Assembly: GCA_903813345.2 (NCBI GenBank)
Contig: CAIIXF020000006.1
Span: 24,931,936-24,995,935, forward strand
Origin: Owenia fusiformis
Taxonomy: Eukaryota > Annelida > Polychaeta > Sabellida > Oweniidae
Reading direction: 5' to 3'
Length of the DNA: 64,000 nucleotides
The position numbers and the translations under genes were made by a program. Below are positions 35,701-48,666 of the stretch, piece after piece. The notes below the pieces were generated by a model. That model did no database searches. It was given only the letters and a program-made list of their open reading frames with translations, and had not been told where the DNA came from. Every line of letters begins with the position of its first letter. The stretch's first letter is position 1.

Positions 35701-38700
35701 CACTTAATTAAATTCATTATATGGCTGACCTAAAGCAAACAAATCACTTTATATTAATTCCTTACGATTAGAGATTTGTCACAGGATTAGTGGATGTCCT
35801 TATGTTAACTTTCGCTTACTTCAGGTCAGATGGCAAATAGAGTCAACCGAATTAACACAATATTGAAACAACATTAACACATAAGTTTATGTGACCTTAA
35901 ATCTGCTTTTTTTAGTTCATCTTAGCATGAAATCAATGAAGTTAATTTATTCATGGTAACATTTCATTAACTCTAAAAATAATTTTTTTATTTTATTGAC
36001 ATTCTAAAGCCTCAGACTCAAATTTTTTTCTAAATTAAAAATAACATTTTCAAGACTGATTCATTTTTAAATGTTTATGTTTTTTAAACAACTGACTAAC
36101 AGCCTACAGCCTTCAAAAAACTCCTACACACAAAAGCCTTTTGAAACCTCCATACATTTCTAACATTTTTTCAATAAGCTATAAAAGTACAAGATTAGGA
36201 AAAAACAACAACTAGTAATGTCATGGACATAACTAAAGGCTATAAAAATACAATGTCAATGACTTCTATAAAATAAAATTTCTGGACAGCTTTTAACCTT
36301 TGACTATTGAGCAGTTTAAATTCAATATTTCTAAAGTCTTAGAACTAAGATTAAACTAAGATTAAATTATGTCAGCATTCAAATGATGAAAACAAGTCTG
36401 AGAGTTCCTATTTCAAGGCATGTCAAAAGAGGTGTGTCAATATCGAGCAATCCGATAAATGTTCTTTAAGTGAACGTGATGAGTAAGAGTATTATCGACT
36501 CAATAGCAAGTTCAATGGCCTATTGTATTGTTTGCATTGGGTTGGGATCAGTCAAGGTTACATATAACTTAAAAGCCTATACTACAAAAGCAAATCAATG
36601 GATCAATACAATTCTACATAACATTAACATAACAAAGTTAAAGCAGCTGATGTACAAAAAGTCTGGATGTTTTAGGTCAGCTCTTTTATTAAAATGAATA
36701 AGCATATTTGTTAATGGAAAATCTAAGAATTAAATTGTAAAGTAAATGAACATTACATCTAAACCTCTCAAAGTACCACAATATTTTTTTAATATCTTAG
36801 TGTTTTGTTAACTCAATTTTTAACTGCTCCATTAAAATCTAGAATGTCATGCCTACCTTTAGTTTTCATAAGGTCTCTGACGTGAGGCTCGGCACGTTTA
36901 ACGGCGCTATATGCTGTCAGAGCTGATGACGGGAGCATTGAGCCAATCTCTAGAGACATGCTTTCTGGGAGTTTGAACACATTCTTTAAGTCTTTTACTG
37001 CTATGTATTCAGAGTAACTGGAATTAAAAGGCGCACAGAAATAATCAGCATGTTCAATTTTATAGGATCCAAGACATCAAAGTTAGTATTAATTCAACGA
37101 AACTAGTTAAATTCATTCAAAAACTGTAAAATTATTATCTCAAGGAAATAGAGTTTTTTATATTTGTCCAAATGTTAAACTTTCAGCAAATAGAATGCAA
37201 ACTTATGAGTCGAAATCGAATACAAATGTTTATTTATTTAAATGGAAAAAATTAATTAGGTACCCAACAAACAAACTTTAGATGAAAGAACCAGACAAAA
37301 AATCCAACTTACCCGACTTCGTGTTTTTCCTCGCCATCAGGGTATACTACAACTTTGTCACCAGGTAGAAGATTACAATTTGGCACAGAGTTGCACACCT
37401 GGTCTATCACCCCACTAACCTCAAAGCCTGTAACATACAATATGGGAATCCTGCATTCATGTACTAATGTATTAATTATGAATATTACTAAAGGGGAGGT
37501 CTCTAATTTTCATGACATCACTTTCATAATTATAAATTACTTAAATCTTGGAACAGAATTAACTTCTCAAATTTTGGTACATTATTTTCAGCTTGTTTGG
37601 GGTGATAAATAATATTTATTATCAAATCATGAATTCTATTTTTAATTTCCTATAGTTAAAATACAAAAACTGATATAAAAATACTATTGCCCAAAACCAT
37701 AAAGAAAACACACAGGGTTCAGTTAACTATCTATTTCACCCCAATACAATACAATACAATACAATACAACCATTCTTGGCCAAAAACCAGGAAAACATTA
37801 TCTTGTAGCGTGATCACCATTTTCTCTAAATGATACCAGTTTTTGACAGAAACTCATTCCATGATTCATAGAATATTTACTCTTTTTCTGTTTAGACTGA
37901 TTCTAGGCCTAGAGCCTTGAACTAGTTTTCTAACGATTTATTGCTCTGTTTTTCATTTTGTTGAGATAGCAGCTTATGTTAATGTCATGATACTCATTCA
38001 CGTAATCCAATAATGTTTACTGGTATATTTTCGAAAGGGTAAACAACATGATAGTGGTATTGTTATATGTTATTTTACATCATTAAGCTGTGATATATTC
38101 CCAAGTTTATTTTCATTTTTGTCCTATAATGGAGGGTTGTGGCATGATGGTTTATAATTTCTATTTTTACAACACATTCCATTTTTCTTTCAAGACCATC
38201 ATTCTCAATATTTTTCTAACCCCATATTTCTCTTTTATTTTTCTGTCATATTCCATATTTCAAATTATGCCACTCAACCCCTTTATTGTGTAATAAACAA
38301 GGGTAAACATCTCATGATAGTAACATATAATAGTTATCAAATTTATAGATACAAAACATGAATAATGATATATAGTACATATACATGATTACTATAGATG
38401 TTGGCAAAAGCACAGCATTATTAGAAAGATATAGTCTCGTATCAAGTCTCTGCCACCAAAAAAATGACGAACTTGATCCAAGACTATGAGAGAAAGTGTT
38501 AGTTAATATAAAATATCCTGATATCCCTACAGAACACAAGTTCACAGTCTTAAAACCAATCTGGATTCTTCTCATCTATTATACATGTTCATACTTTAAC
38601 CACTTAACTAATCGATGATAAACTAAGTAATTTAATAAAGGAGAAATCATAATATAAGATATAGAAAGCAAGCAAGGATGCGTAGCAAAGCAGCTATATA

Positions 38701-41700
38701 GGGTGCTATCTATCAAAAACAAATCAAAACAAAGAGAAAAAAAACACAAAATATGAATCAATTCAAAAACAGTCTTATATTCAAGCTACCCCCATCTCTA
38801 ATACAAACTTGGGTGTTCTTTAATAGAAGACCGCCTTTGATGTGAAGAAAGGATATTTGCAAATTTCGCTAATCAATTGCTTTCAACTATATTGTATCTG
38901 GAGTAATGATGGGAAATTCAAGTCGGCACGATTATTGACCAATCAGATGGCCCATATAATTATCTCCGTAACCTTGACGCAAAGTGCATGGATATTTGTT
39001 GTGGGCATTGGCCAGTAAAGTATACTGTAACTGACAAAATATAGGTTGATGGATTGATTACAGTTGGTTTAACTGGTGTTTTCATATTTGCTGTTTAGCT
39101 GTGTACCTTATGAAATGGCCTAGAATATATTGATTTTCTGAATTGTATTGCCTTTCCAAAATAACAATTTTCTCAGCTTATGCTTCACAAGAATCAATAA
39201 CATTATCATAAAAAGAAAAACTGCAAGTTCATTCACCTTTCCATAATTCTGATCCACATGATAATTTTTTTGTCCTATAATGGAACTGTACTCAGTGCAA
39301 CATAGTTGACGATAATTACCTTGGGCTTATCTTATTCAATCATATAAAGAGACTCATGCAATCTCTGATTATATTTCAATTACATATGAGGCAATAGGCT
39401 CGGATGTTGTCATAGTTACCAGTGTGATGAAATATCACAAAGGTTTTAGGATGAGAAAATACTTCCCTAGAATGACAACTTTCAAGCCAGAAAGCCGCAG
39501 TTTGCAGGTTGAATTAAGAACAAGCAGCCGCTCAGCAATGATGTAGCTCCATTAACAAAAGAGGAAAAAGAAATGCAAACCTGGAAACAATGAAGTGTCT
39601 CTAATACCTGCCATTTTTGGTCGACGACCAGTTTTCCTGAGTTGGGAGTCGGTGAAACATGCTCCAGCGTAAACAACCTGCAAATATATGCGAAAAATAA
39701 CATTATTTTTAGCTTTCTCCTTAAGGAGCCAATTGAATATATGCATATTGAGGATATGTGATTGACTCATATTGCAGTGAAAATTCTATTAAAAGCACTC
39801 TCCTTAGAGATATAATGCAGTCGAATGATATCGCCATACATGCTTACACTCATAGTTCTAGGAGATACAAAATAGATTGAATGATATTGCATAATAACAC
39901 AAAACTTTTATTTAATGTTTTAACTTTTCAATGATTTTTTGATATATCAGAACAGTTAAGATTTAGCAATCCTATTACTCAGTATATGCTTGAGTCAGTT
40001 TAACCAGTTGTCCTAAGTGGAAGATACCGGTATTATCTAAACTAATTTTAAGTTTATGTACTGGGTAGACAGTCATAATCAAATCTTTTATTAAAAACCT
40101 CATCGCTGAAGGTCAATGTTCTATTTCTCCCATTTTAACATATAAATCCTTGAGAATAAAAAGACCATGTTATATTCTACTATAAATTGTTATTGTTCAC
40201 AAAAACATTAATCATAGTAAACACAGATAAACAAACGAAAATATTTCTATATGGCTATTTTATGGCTATGTGTCAGCTGTGTTATATGAGAATTGGTCAC
40301 GTTCACCAACAATCACGCTGTTTTGCCGTGATACGCAAGGTCAATGATGGTAAAGTAAATTGCCTTATTGATTTTACTCTGCCATTAATGAATATATTAA
40401 CCTACAAGTAGTATAGCATACTGCTGGGGGTTTTCAAAGGCTTATATGAATATATGTCCACATAAATAAAGGACAATTCAAAATTGATTGATCAACCTTC
40501 ATGAATATTCACATTGTCAATACTTTTAATAATTTCAAATTTTGATTCTACATGTTTTGTGATCCCCTATGTGTTTAGGCATATATATTTAAGATATCAA
40601 AATTTTGGATTAAGATAGTTTTCCTTCAAGTTTTCCTTCACCTTGCACAAGTAAAATAACTCAAAGATTACATAATATGTTGATAAGATCATTACCCATT
40701 TATGATACTATAAACAGAATATTACATCACAGGGCAAATACCCATTGATTATTTCTTGATTAGAACCTGGTTTCTGTACAATGTAATTTAACAACAACAA
40801 GGCCCTGGTTAACCATATTAAACCTGAGCCTTTGCGCAAATAGTGTGGAGCAAGATCCGGTTCTGGACTTGGCAAATGTTTTCAAAGTGCACCAAATAAA
40901 GGTCATATTGTCAATTTAATATTGTTATGTATATGACTAATAAAATTGAGTGTTATCAACACAGAATAAAAAATTCATTAATTTCAAACAATTTAATGAT
41001 CGAAAATGTTACGGTTTATTCTTCTAAGAAAAAAGTGGCCAAGGGAGATATTTTAATGCAAAGTAGGTTATAAAAGCTTATATAACACGTCTTGAGCAAA
41101 TTGATCCACAATGTGAAAGGAGCTTGGCTTATAGTTCAAACATGTGCAGGCACATGTGCTTATTTTATTAGGAATACTTTATGAACTGAAACATTAAAAT
41201 TAATAGCCCAAGGTTTGTGAAGACCTGGATATAACAATAACACAAACACATACATCCTTTTCTAATGTCATTGTTGTGATATTTTAATCTTAAGGTTACT
41301 TTGAATTTAGTTTGACAGCTCACGGATATAAATAGTCATTTTTCTGAATCAAAAAATAAAACATTTAGGACAATGTTAGAACTTTATTCTAGATATCTGA
41401 GAAGTTTTGCAATGTGATGAGGATGTGAAGACACGCCTTCTTTTAACTGACGTCATGTCAAAATGTTTTCCTCTTTTAACAGTAATGTTGATGATTTTTC
41501 TCAAGCAATTACCATTTCACTCTTGACAGCTCTAGAAAAATGATACAAGTTTGTTCCTGTATAAGACACTCCATTCAATCAATCATAAAAGGTTGTTACT
41601 TTTAAACTCCAAGTTGGAAAAAGTAGAGCAAAACTTCATCATTTAAAGTTCACATAAACTACCATATTACATGTACCATATAAAAAGATCCACCTACAGA

Positions 41701-42259
41701 AAGTGAAAAGAATTCCGATGAACACCTGACAAACAAAAAAAGTATAGCCTCCCATACATTGCAAGTGGTTATAATATTGTGCATGCAAGTTACACACGTA
41801 TAAAATTCCCAGGTTTGATTTACATGCTAATTATTTAATTTACTGGATTTTGAAGGTGAAAGGAGAGGTGCCTAGAAAAAAACCTGCTCTGATACATCAG
41901 TTATCATGCAAACTAGTTTTTGAAGTAAAAACACATAGAACATACTTAGATATTAATGTTAGATACTGAATCGAAATATTTTGATTCTGTACCATATATT
42001 CTATCACCAATGTGGAAATAACTCGTCCATGAAAACAAGGAAAATATTACCCATTTCCTAATTATAAGTATTTTACAATTAATATGAAAATAACACAAAT
42101 ATTCTTATCATTTGGATCAACCTAAAGTGGACTACTCACCCTAATTCTGCAGCCGCCACGTGGTATCTCGGGTACGGGGTTGTTCGAACACAGCTGATAT
42201 GGTTCAGTTACGCTGGTCCTGTGGGCACGTTTCATGTTTAAGTTGTCGTTATCGTTCAT
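32754..42259 (-). CDS. Zinc-type (MDR) alcohol-dehydrogenase-like protein, 6 coding exons
   Basis: Coding exons in transcript order: 42259-42140, 39677-39581, 37427-37313, 37017-36857, 33495-33194, 33029-32754 (stop TAG). All are phase-consistent, giving ~356 residues, normal for medium-chain dehydrogenases. Landmarks: GroES-like half with GGCRIRVVYAGACFTDSQL (catalytic Cys in GAC), LFPGFEVSGVI, PGDKVVVYPDGEE; Rossmann half with NILIVGAGGLGLWTLTLAKH (GxGGxG cofactor loop) and DVVIDFVSS; C-terminus INGRAI-like QIDGRAILKVSE. Odd: the GHE zinc-ligand His is Phe (GFEVSG), and the four-Cys structural-zinc lobe is absent. The start ATG at 42259 is chosen because the first exon (47365 upward) has an in-frame stop and no ATG. 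The exon 2 donor (GTTTGC) is unusual but gives the expected protein continuity. Substrate unknown. Confidence 0.88.
33531..33706. mobile_element. pogo/Tigger-like MITE
   Basis: TA-flanked, with ends CAATGAAACCTGT and ACAGGTTTTACTG and internal GGAACACCTC/GTAGAACACCTCC repeats. It is in the last-but-one region of the dehydrogenase gene (intron between 33495 and 36857). Confidence 0.6.
33707..36856. other. Dehydrogenase gene intron
   Basis: AT-rich intron sequence; no exon-like ORF with splice sites was seen on either strand. Confidence 0.4.
37743..37768. repeat. (AATAC)n microsatellite
   Basis: Five perfect units of AATAC in the dehydrogenase intron between exons 2 and 3. Confidence 0.9.
37770..39580. 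other. Dehydrogenase gene intron, remainder
   Basis: Unique-looking AT-rich sequence between exons 2 and 3 of the dehydrogenase gene. The short ORFs here have no recognisable domains. Confidence 0.4.
39678..42139. other. Dehydrogenase gene intron between exons 1 and 2
   Basis: AT-rich, with no supported coding or repeat feature. Confidence 0.4.
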
Positions 42260-42340
42260 TCTGTGAGTTTGGTTTAAGTTCGCCAGTTTGATAGATTTGT
42301 ATGTCACGTATTTGTTATCGCTTGAATCGCTTTGTTTTAT

Positions 42341-45300
42341 CTGAAACAAGTGCAAAGTACAGTCAGTTATACATGATAAACTAAGAATATCTTATCAATT
42401 GTCCTTATAGCCCCCTCAAATACTCAATGCCATCTCCTGTACAATATGAGCCAACACATAAAAGCAACCCTCTAGTTCCTTCCAAAAAATCAACTCAAAT
42501 TCCTGACACACAATTCTACCTCTGATATCACCAGCTTTAGAACATCTAATTGAAAATCCAGATGTTCTTATTTCTGAATAAATCCTAATCTAGTACAGGT
42601 TATGTGATAATCCTGTTTTAATATTACTATATACATGTATGTGATATCCCTAGTGAAAAATATCCGACTCCTTCCTACCTTTGTTTTTCACATTTGTTAT
42701 CTGCTTTCTGTTTATCCAGCACAAGCATTTATAACTCACTGATATGTTTACCATAAAATCAACCAATGAGATTGCAGCTTCATATCATGTGACTCAACTT
42801 TTTATAAACAACACAAATGACCTTGGACACATTTTTGGACACACTGGGTATGAACCATGGCTCAAAGTATGTTTCCATAACTGCACCCATTACCCAGTAA
42901 CCTATACAATCAAATGCAAGAGATGTAACCTGCAATAAGGGATGAACATTGGGGAAATATCTCTTGGGTGCACTGGACTTTCCAATAACTGGGAATTTAA
43001 CAAGCTGCATAATTTAGCCTAGATATTGGACAGAAAGTCCAATGCATGCTGGGAAGTAATGAGGATGTGGAATTATCTTCATTGTTTTATGAGTTTGAGC
43101 TGACTGATCTGAATACTGGATAGCTCAACAAAGACAAGCAAGAAAGTCATTTAGAAACTGAAAATCATTCTTTGAAAAAAATTATAAATTCTAACAAAGC
43201 AACAGCCAATGTAACAAGGAAAGCTTATACCCAGATTTAAGAAGGTGTGTCCTAAGCCCCGCCTTGATGAGCTACTGACAGTTCAAAACAACTCTAGAGT
43301 CAAGAACGAATGAGAAGATTACTCAAGAATCTCCTTAAGATTACATAACATCCTGAAAAGGAAACATTGATATGGAACAAATTCAGAAATTCAGTACACA
43401 GACCCTTTGTTCAGTAACTGATATACCCTTTCAAGTATATTTTAAAAGTTCAATCATGACAAACAAATTGTTTATAGCTTCAGGATATTTTCGGTGAAAG
43501 TTTAATTAGTACATCAGTGTGAATATCCACTCTCCATCTCATAGTTTTCTATATGTTGAAGCATCGAGCATGGTAATCTAGGCATTTTAGATTTCCAAGA
43601 TATAAGTTGTGTAATGTCGTAAACAAAATATATGAAGAAAATGTTTTCAGTATGAAAAATAAATTTTTGAAGTATGAAAACATTTTTCTAAAATGATCAC
43701 AAATCATGCCATCTATTTGTGTAAATATGACTCAAAACTATTAAACTTTCATCTCCCAGTCTATAAAAACAAATAAATCAATTTTATGGTTTTGGAAATA
43801 CCAACCAGATAAACAACCTCTGATCTAAGAGTCCTGAAACCAGGCCAAACATATTTCTCATCTATAGAACTGAATGTTGACCACTAAGCAAGAAGGTTGA
43901 TGAATAAATTATGATAATTATCCAAAATCTGGAACTCTTATTCAGAACATCTTGAGATTCATACCTGGCTGCATATTTAGTGTAGGTGTATAATCAACCT
44001 ACACAAGATTCAGGAAATGATTTTCAATGATTGAAATAACTTTTTCCTGTTTAGTCAACTGATAACTCTTCTAGAACGAATTACTTCATCTTACTTGCTT
44101 TCCAAAAAAGGTTAAAGGAGGTGGCTTAATATTATTAACAAATCTACATGCAGTTGGCTTCATAGGACATGAATTTAAAAGTACAAATCTGAGATGAAGT
44201 ATGTGGGTCATATCTCAGTCAGGAGATGAATTGCACTTCAATGCCATTTACCTTATTCCGTTATCTCCTTACCTACATGTAGGAAATCCCATTACATCAT
44301 TCTCTTTCTCATTTTACATTCATGTTTTTCATTTCAACTCGCAGTTTCAATAAAGCACATTTAAGCTAAACTGAGGTACATATAGCGAATATAGACCACT
44401 TAAATACATTAAGGCATATCTGCATGAGGAGAAATTTTTGCAATTTTGAAAAGAAGACCGCTCAATTTTGTAGTTATTTACACATTCTTAAAAAAATAAA
44501 CAATTAATAATCTGGGTACGACTAAGCACCTTTTATGAAAAAATGAAAGATTTAGGAATGAGTTTGGAATGAGTTATGTTCATCTGAAAAAGCACATGGC
44601 TATCAAAATGGTAAAAAGTGCAGTCTGACCTAATACGTATTGATGATCCTACAACAATCTATTTCACGTTTTCTCTTTTTACTCAAGACTAGAAATCATA
44701 TTCATACAATACAGTTTTGAACTGAATTCCACACAATCAATGTCTGAATATAAATCTAAAACTGGCGTATATACTGGCAATAGCTGAATTACATGTACCT
44801 TACTGTAAATCCTGACTAAATATACTCACCATCAAGTACCCCAAATGTTATCCTTGAGACTAAGCTTCAAATTTTGTAACAATTTAATAACTGGTTCTAT
44901 ATATGCTATCAAATCTGATTCTGATTCTGGAATAAAAATGATTCCAAGATTTCTTCATCCTTTAGAACAAGGTGACCTTTATTATCATGCCACAAGAGCG
45001 TGGCTCTTGGATGTCTCTCAGCTGATTGTAATTTGAATCAATATCCAAATGTAGTTCTTCTCAATAACCATCACGCTCACACCCACTCATATAACTAAGA
45101 CCATTACACATTACGTCATAAGGGTAATTTCCAGTCCTTGATGATGAAATTACTAGACGTAGATCAAGAACAAAAAAGCAATTCTCAGGTATTTTCACTC
45201 CTGCTGGATGATGAAATGACTGATCACTATGCTGAGGTGTGCAAGGAGTCACATGCACTTAAAGGCTGATTGATGCATGATTAATGAAAGATTTTTTTCA

Positions 45301-45978
45301 ATCACTACTGTTGTTCATGTTCGGTCTATGGAAAATACATGTGATTGTGGTTTCTTTAAATAGGAAAACCAATAATCTAATTTGTAGAGCAAGAAATGTT
45401 AATATTTGGATATGGTGAGTAAGGATGAAAAGAAAAATTGGTTTCTGATGTGAATATGTAAGAATAGTCAATAATGTGATATATTTTGTTTAAACTTTGT
45501 ATAACTGAAAACTATACAAATAAACAAATACAATTTGCAAATCAGTAACTAGTTCTAGAATCAACCTTATCATCATTTTAACTCTTAGTTCAGACATAAT
45601 TATAATCTATATTTTTTATATTTTTTAGTCAGTAAATTTTGATAAGAGAGCCTCTCCGGTTAATATGTAACATGTATTCATATAAGATTGGACTGAAAAA
45701 AATCAGATTCAAATAATTCAAAATTGCAGATCCAACAGCCATAATAATACTAAAAGCAGGAAATACTCTATAGGATAATTGATCAAAGATTGATCATAAG
45801 TCCCCCCTACTGCTATTAGACACAATACCTGATATCATACACAAATTGATTTATCCTTATTTACGACAGTGCTACCTAAATGTGAGTTTGTTCCTCAACT
45901 TGGAAACAAAAATCTATAAGTATGTCAGTCAGGTCAAGGACCTTCGCCTCGCCTAGTATTTTTTTCCTTGGATAGGTA
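42341..45978. other. 5' intron of the dehydrogenase gene
   Basis: No coding exon is supported. The non-coding first exon ends (donor) at 47365, so this stretch is presumed to be intron. Confidence 0.4.
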
Positions 45979-45987
45979 TTCTGGCAT

Positions 45988-46673
45988 TTATCCCGTGCCA
46001 TGACTGTAGTCCTGGAACGAGCCAAATCTTTTGTCTGTACAATTAAAACTTGGGAGAATTATCTACGCCCCTAACACTTTAGATACCTACTTCATTAGAT
46101 TCCTTGGAATTTTAGCATTCTTTTCGTGTAGTTGAATCCAAAATTGTCTGGGTTTATCGGCAGGATGAAGAAATTTTTGTTTTTGATCAAGAGAGATTCC
46201 ATCACTTTCCAAGATGGCAGTTGGATTTAAAAGGGGATTCCCCGTTTGACTGGCCCGGAAGTGACCCAGAAGTACCAATAAATGGAGGAATTTGACGGTT
46301 GATATAAGTTAAATATTACACGCAAAAACGAAAATTTCTTCGTTCTGCCGATAAACCCAGACAATTTTGGATTCAACTACATGAAAAGAAAGGTAAAATA
46401 CCAAGGAATCTATTGAAGTAGGTATCTAAAGTGTAAGGGGATAATCTCACAAGTTGTAATCATAAACTCGATAAAAGGCTGGCGCTGGCTAGAATTGTCT
46501 ATGGTTCTAGCCAGGATAAAGATACCTGTTCTTCAACTCGACAATGGGAAGAACTGCTCTACCTAAGTGACTAATATGTCATAATATGACATCTAAAGAG
46601 TCGATAAAAGATATATATATATACAGGCAAAAGATTGGGCTCATTCCAGGACTATAGTCCTAGCACGGGATAA
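45988..46673. mobile_element. MULE-like foldback element, copy 1, 9-bp target duplication
   Basis: Exact 9-bp flanks TTCTGGCAT (45979-45987, 46674-46682). The ends are inverted: TTATCCCGTGCCATGACTGTAGTCCTGGAACGAG against the complement of CTCATTCCAGGACTATAGTCCTAGCACGGGATAA. Long inner arms share CTTTAGATACCTACTTC and GTAGTTGAATCCAAAATTGTCTGGGTTTATCG, each with a complement in the second half. The loop includes CCAAGATGGC and two CCGGAAGTG-type sites. An extra segment with a TA microsatellite (46615-46623) interrupts the right arm. Confidence 0.75.
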
Positions 46674-46728
46674 TTCTGGCATATCCACTTCATGGTCATC
46701 CAGTAGATCTACAGTTACTCACCTGAGA

Positions 46729-47267
46729 TTATTCCGTGCCAGGACTATAGTCCTACATTGAGCGCAATCTTTTGCCTGTACGATTACAACTTGGCAGAAT
46801 TATCTACGTCCCTTACACTCTACTTCAATAGATTCCTGGGTATTTTAGCATTCTTTTTGTGTAGTTGAATCCAATTGTCTGGGTATATCGGCAGATCGGG
46901 AACATTTTTCTTTTTCATCGAGAGATATTCCATCACTTTCCAAGATGGCGGTTGGATTAAAAGGGGATTCCCCATTTGACTGACCCGGAAGTGGCCCGGA
47001 AGCACCAATAATGGAGGAATTTGACGGTTGAAATAAGTTAAATATTACACGCAAATATTGTGATTAAAAAAGAAAATTTCTTTGTTCTGCCGATAAACCC
47101 AGACAATTGTGGATTCAACTACACGAAAAGAATGCTAAAATACCAAGGAATCTATTGAAATAGGTATCTTAAGTGTAAGAAGCGTAGAAAATTCTCCCAT
47201 GTTGTAATCGTACAGGCAAAAGAATATAAGACGTTCGCAGGACTATAGCCTAGTCGTGGATAAACCT
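46729..47267. mobile_element. MULE-like foldback element, copy 2
   Basis: Same family and orientation as 45988-46673, beginning TTATTCCGTGCCAGGACTATAGTCCT and ending AGTCGTGGATAA. Flanks share ACCTGA (46721-46726 and after 47267), a decayed target duplication. It ends ~100 bp before the splice donor of the dehydrogenase gene's first exon. Confidence 0.65.
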
Positions 47268-47364
47268 GACTAGAGGATCTAGTCTAATTAGAAGTCTCTT
47301 TACTCTTTTCATTGAAATAAAATAAATGTATCATCTTCAATAACCTAATATGAGAAATACTTAC

Positions 47365-47700
47365 GTTTCGTCTCTTCAGTCTGCTTTTCTGTTCTAACAA
47401 AGAATAGATCTATAAGAATTTCAAAACTTATGACAAATGTATGTGCAATCACAAAAATCGATCACTTATCAGCTGAATGGCACGTGAAAGCTGGTGAAAT
47501 CAGCTGTCAGGCGCTGAATGAATGATCGAAGGTCGAACAGAATTTTTGTGATTCAGCTCAATAATCACACTTACTTTTAATCTACTTCTAATCTATATAT
47601 ATCCACCTACCTCAATATATGAATAATTCAGCTATCACACCACAGATATTATCAATAATGCAGATATTTTGTTATAAATATTTCGTTGGATTTTGCTGAT
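47365..47700 (-). promoter_or_regulatory. Non-coding first exon and promoter side of the dehydrogenase gene
   Basis: On minus, GAAGAGACGAAAC is followed by a consensus GTAAGT donor (47364-47359). Upstream in phase there is a stop and no ATG, so the exon is untranslated. Its 5' limit is not visible; no TATA box. A CACGTG core lies at ~47480. Confidence 0.45.
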
Positions 47701-47705
47701 TTTCG

Positions 47706-48118
47706 GAGTCGGGGCAATCTGCGCGAGATTCGGTTTCTACTTGGTTCGGTTTTTCATTAAAGGAAGTACTTCATTCCCATGATTGAAAGTGCCTTTCTGC
47801 CATCAGTTCGGTTTAAGTTTGTACAACATACGTCTACAAATCCTGGCCAGGTTGATGTTATGTCATTACATTTGTTTTGGGTGCATACTTTTTGTTTTGA
47901 CAATAAACAAAAATATTCCCGCACTATATGGTGCATCATGGGTAGGGACTGCTGTGAAAAAATGAACGTAAGTGACATCTATCTCAAATTAAATGTTCCT
48001 ATAAGTTATTAATTGCGCATGCGTCATAATAATTTGAACCAATTAAATTGCTGAATTTATTGCGCATGCGCTAAAAACCGAACCAAAAAATGGAATCTCG
48101 CGCAGATTGCCTCTAGTG
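47706..48118. mobile_element. hAT-like MITE between divergent genes
   Basis: 413 bp, with inverted ends sharing GGCAATCTGCGCGAGATTC and GGTTCGGTTTTT. It is flanked by an 8-bp direct repeat GATTTTCG (47698-47705 and 48119-48126). The right end reads CACTAGAGGCAA, a hAT-like terminus. Two TGCGCATGCG palindromes lie inside the right half (48014-48023, 48061-48070) and resemble NRF-1 sites. The 77-codon ORF inside has no recognisable domain. Confidence 0.65.
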
Positions 48119-48189
48119 GATTTTCGTTTTGTTTGTCAATATACGGAGTGACTTTTTAGAGGCTTCTGATTGGTCACGTTTTTATTCAG

Positions 48190-48263
48190 ATCCAACATGT
48201 CGCTGTCTCAACCAGGAAATAGATGAATTTTGACAGATATTTCGCGAATCTCTATCTCTTCAG
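48190..48263 (+). promoter_or_regulatory. Possible non-coding first exon of VHL
   Basis: A CpG-containing stretch ends CTCTTCAG with a GTAACC donor at 48264. It would fit a 5' UTR exon spliced to the acceptor at 50684-50685. This is inference from position and donor only. Confidence 0.25.
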
Positions 48264-48666
48264 GTAACCATGGATAATAAATAGCATGCACACACGTTCA
48301 TAAAGCAGTTATCTTTGTATTCCATATTAAACATGTTTGTCAAAAATGAGAAATATAGATCTAGACGGTTTAGAAAATTGTATTTTCCATGTTTCCAGCT
48401 ATTTCATATTTGTTTAAAAAACAAGTAAAGTTTTACTTTATAATATGAAATTTAGTTTCTTTACACTGATATTACATTCTAAGACTAAGTCCTGTAGTAT
48501 ATTTAATACAGGAGTTATATTGATTGATTACCAAGTCCCCTGGCCGGCCCTACATTCGATTGTACCATGGGCAGCAGATTTCAAGAGATGTTTCACTCAG
48601 ATAGACTAGTGACAAGTTCCCTCACAGTCAGCACCATCTATCTGATATCTAATATAATAGACTAGA

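Noticed and set aside
39608-39677. Shorter dehydrogenase exon ending at a GTATTA donor
   Set aside because: Phase would also work, but extending to 39581 (donor GTTTGC) adds GIRDTSLFP, which runs into GFEVSG as expected for this protein family.
47779-48012. 77-codon ORF between the dehydrogenase and VHL genes
   Set aside because: It lies inside a hAT-like MITE, and overlapping ORFs in several frames have equal length; no domain was recognised.
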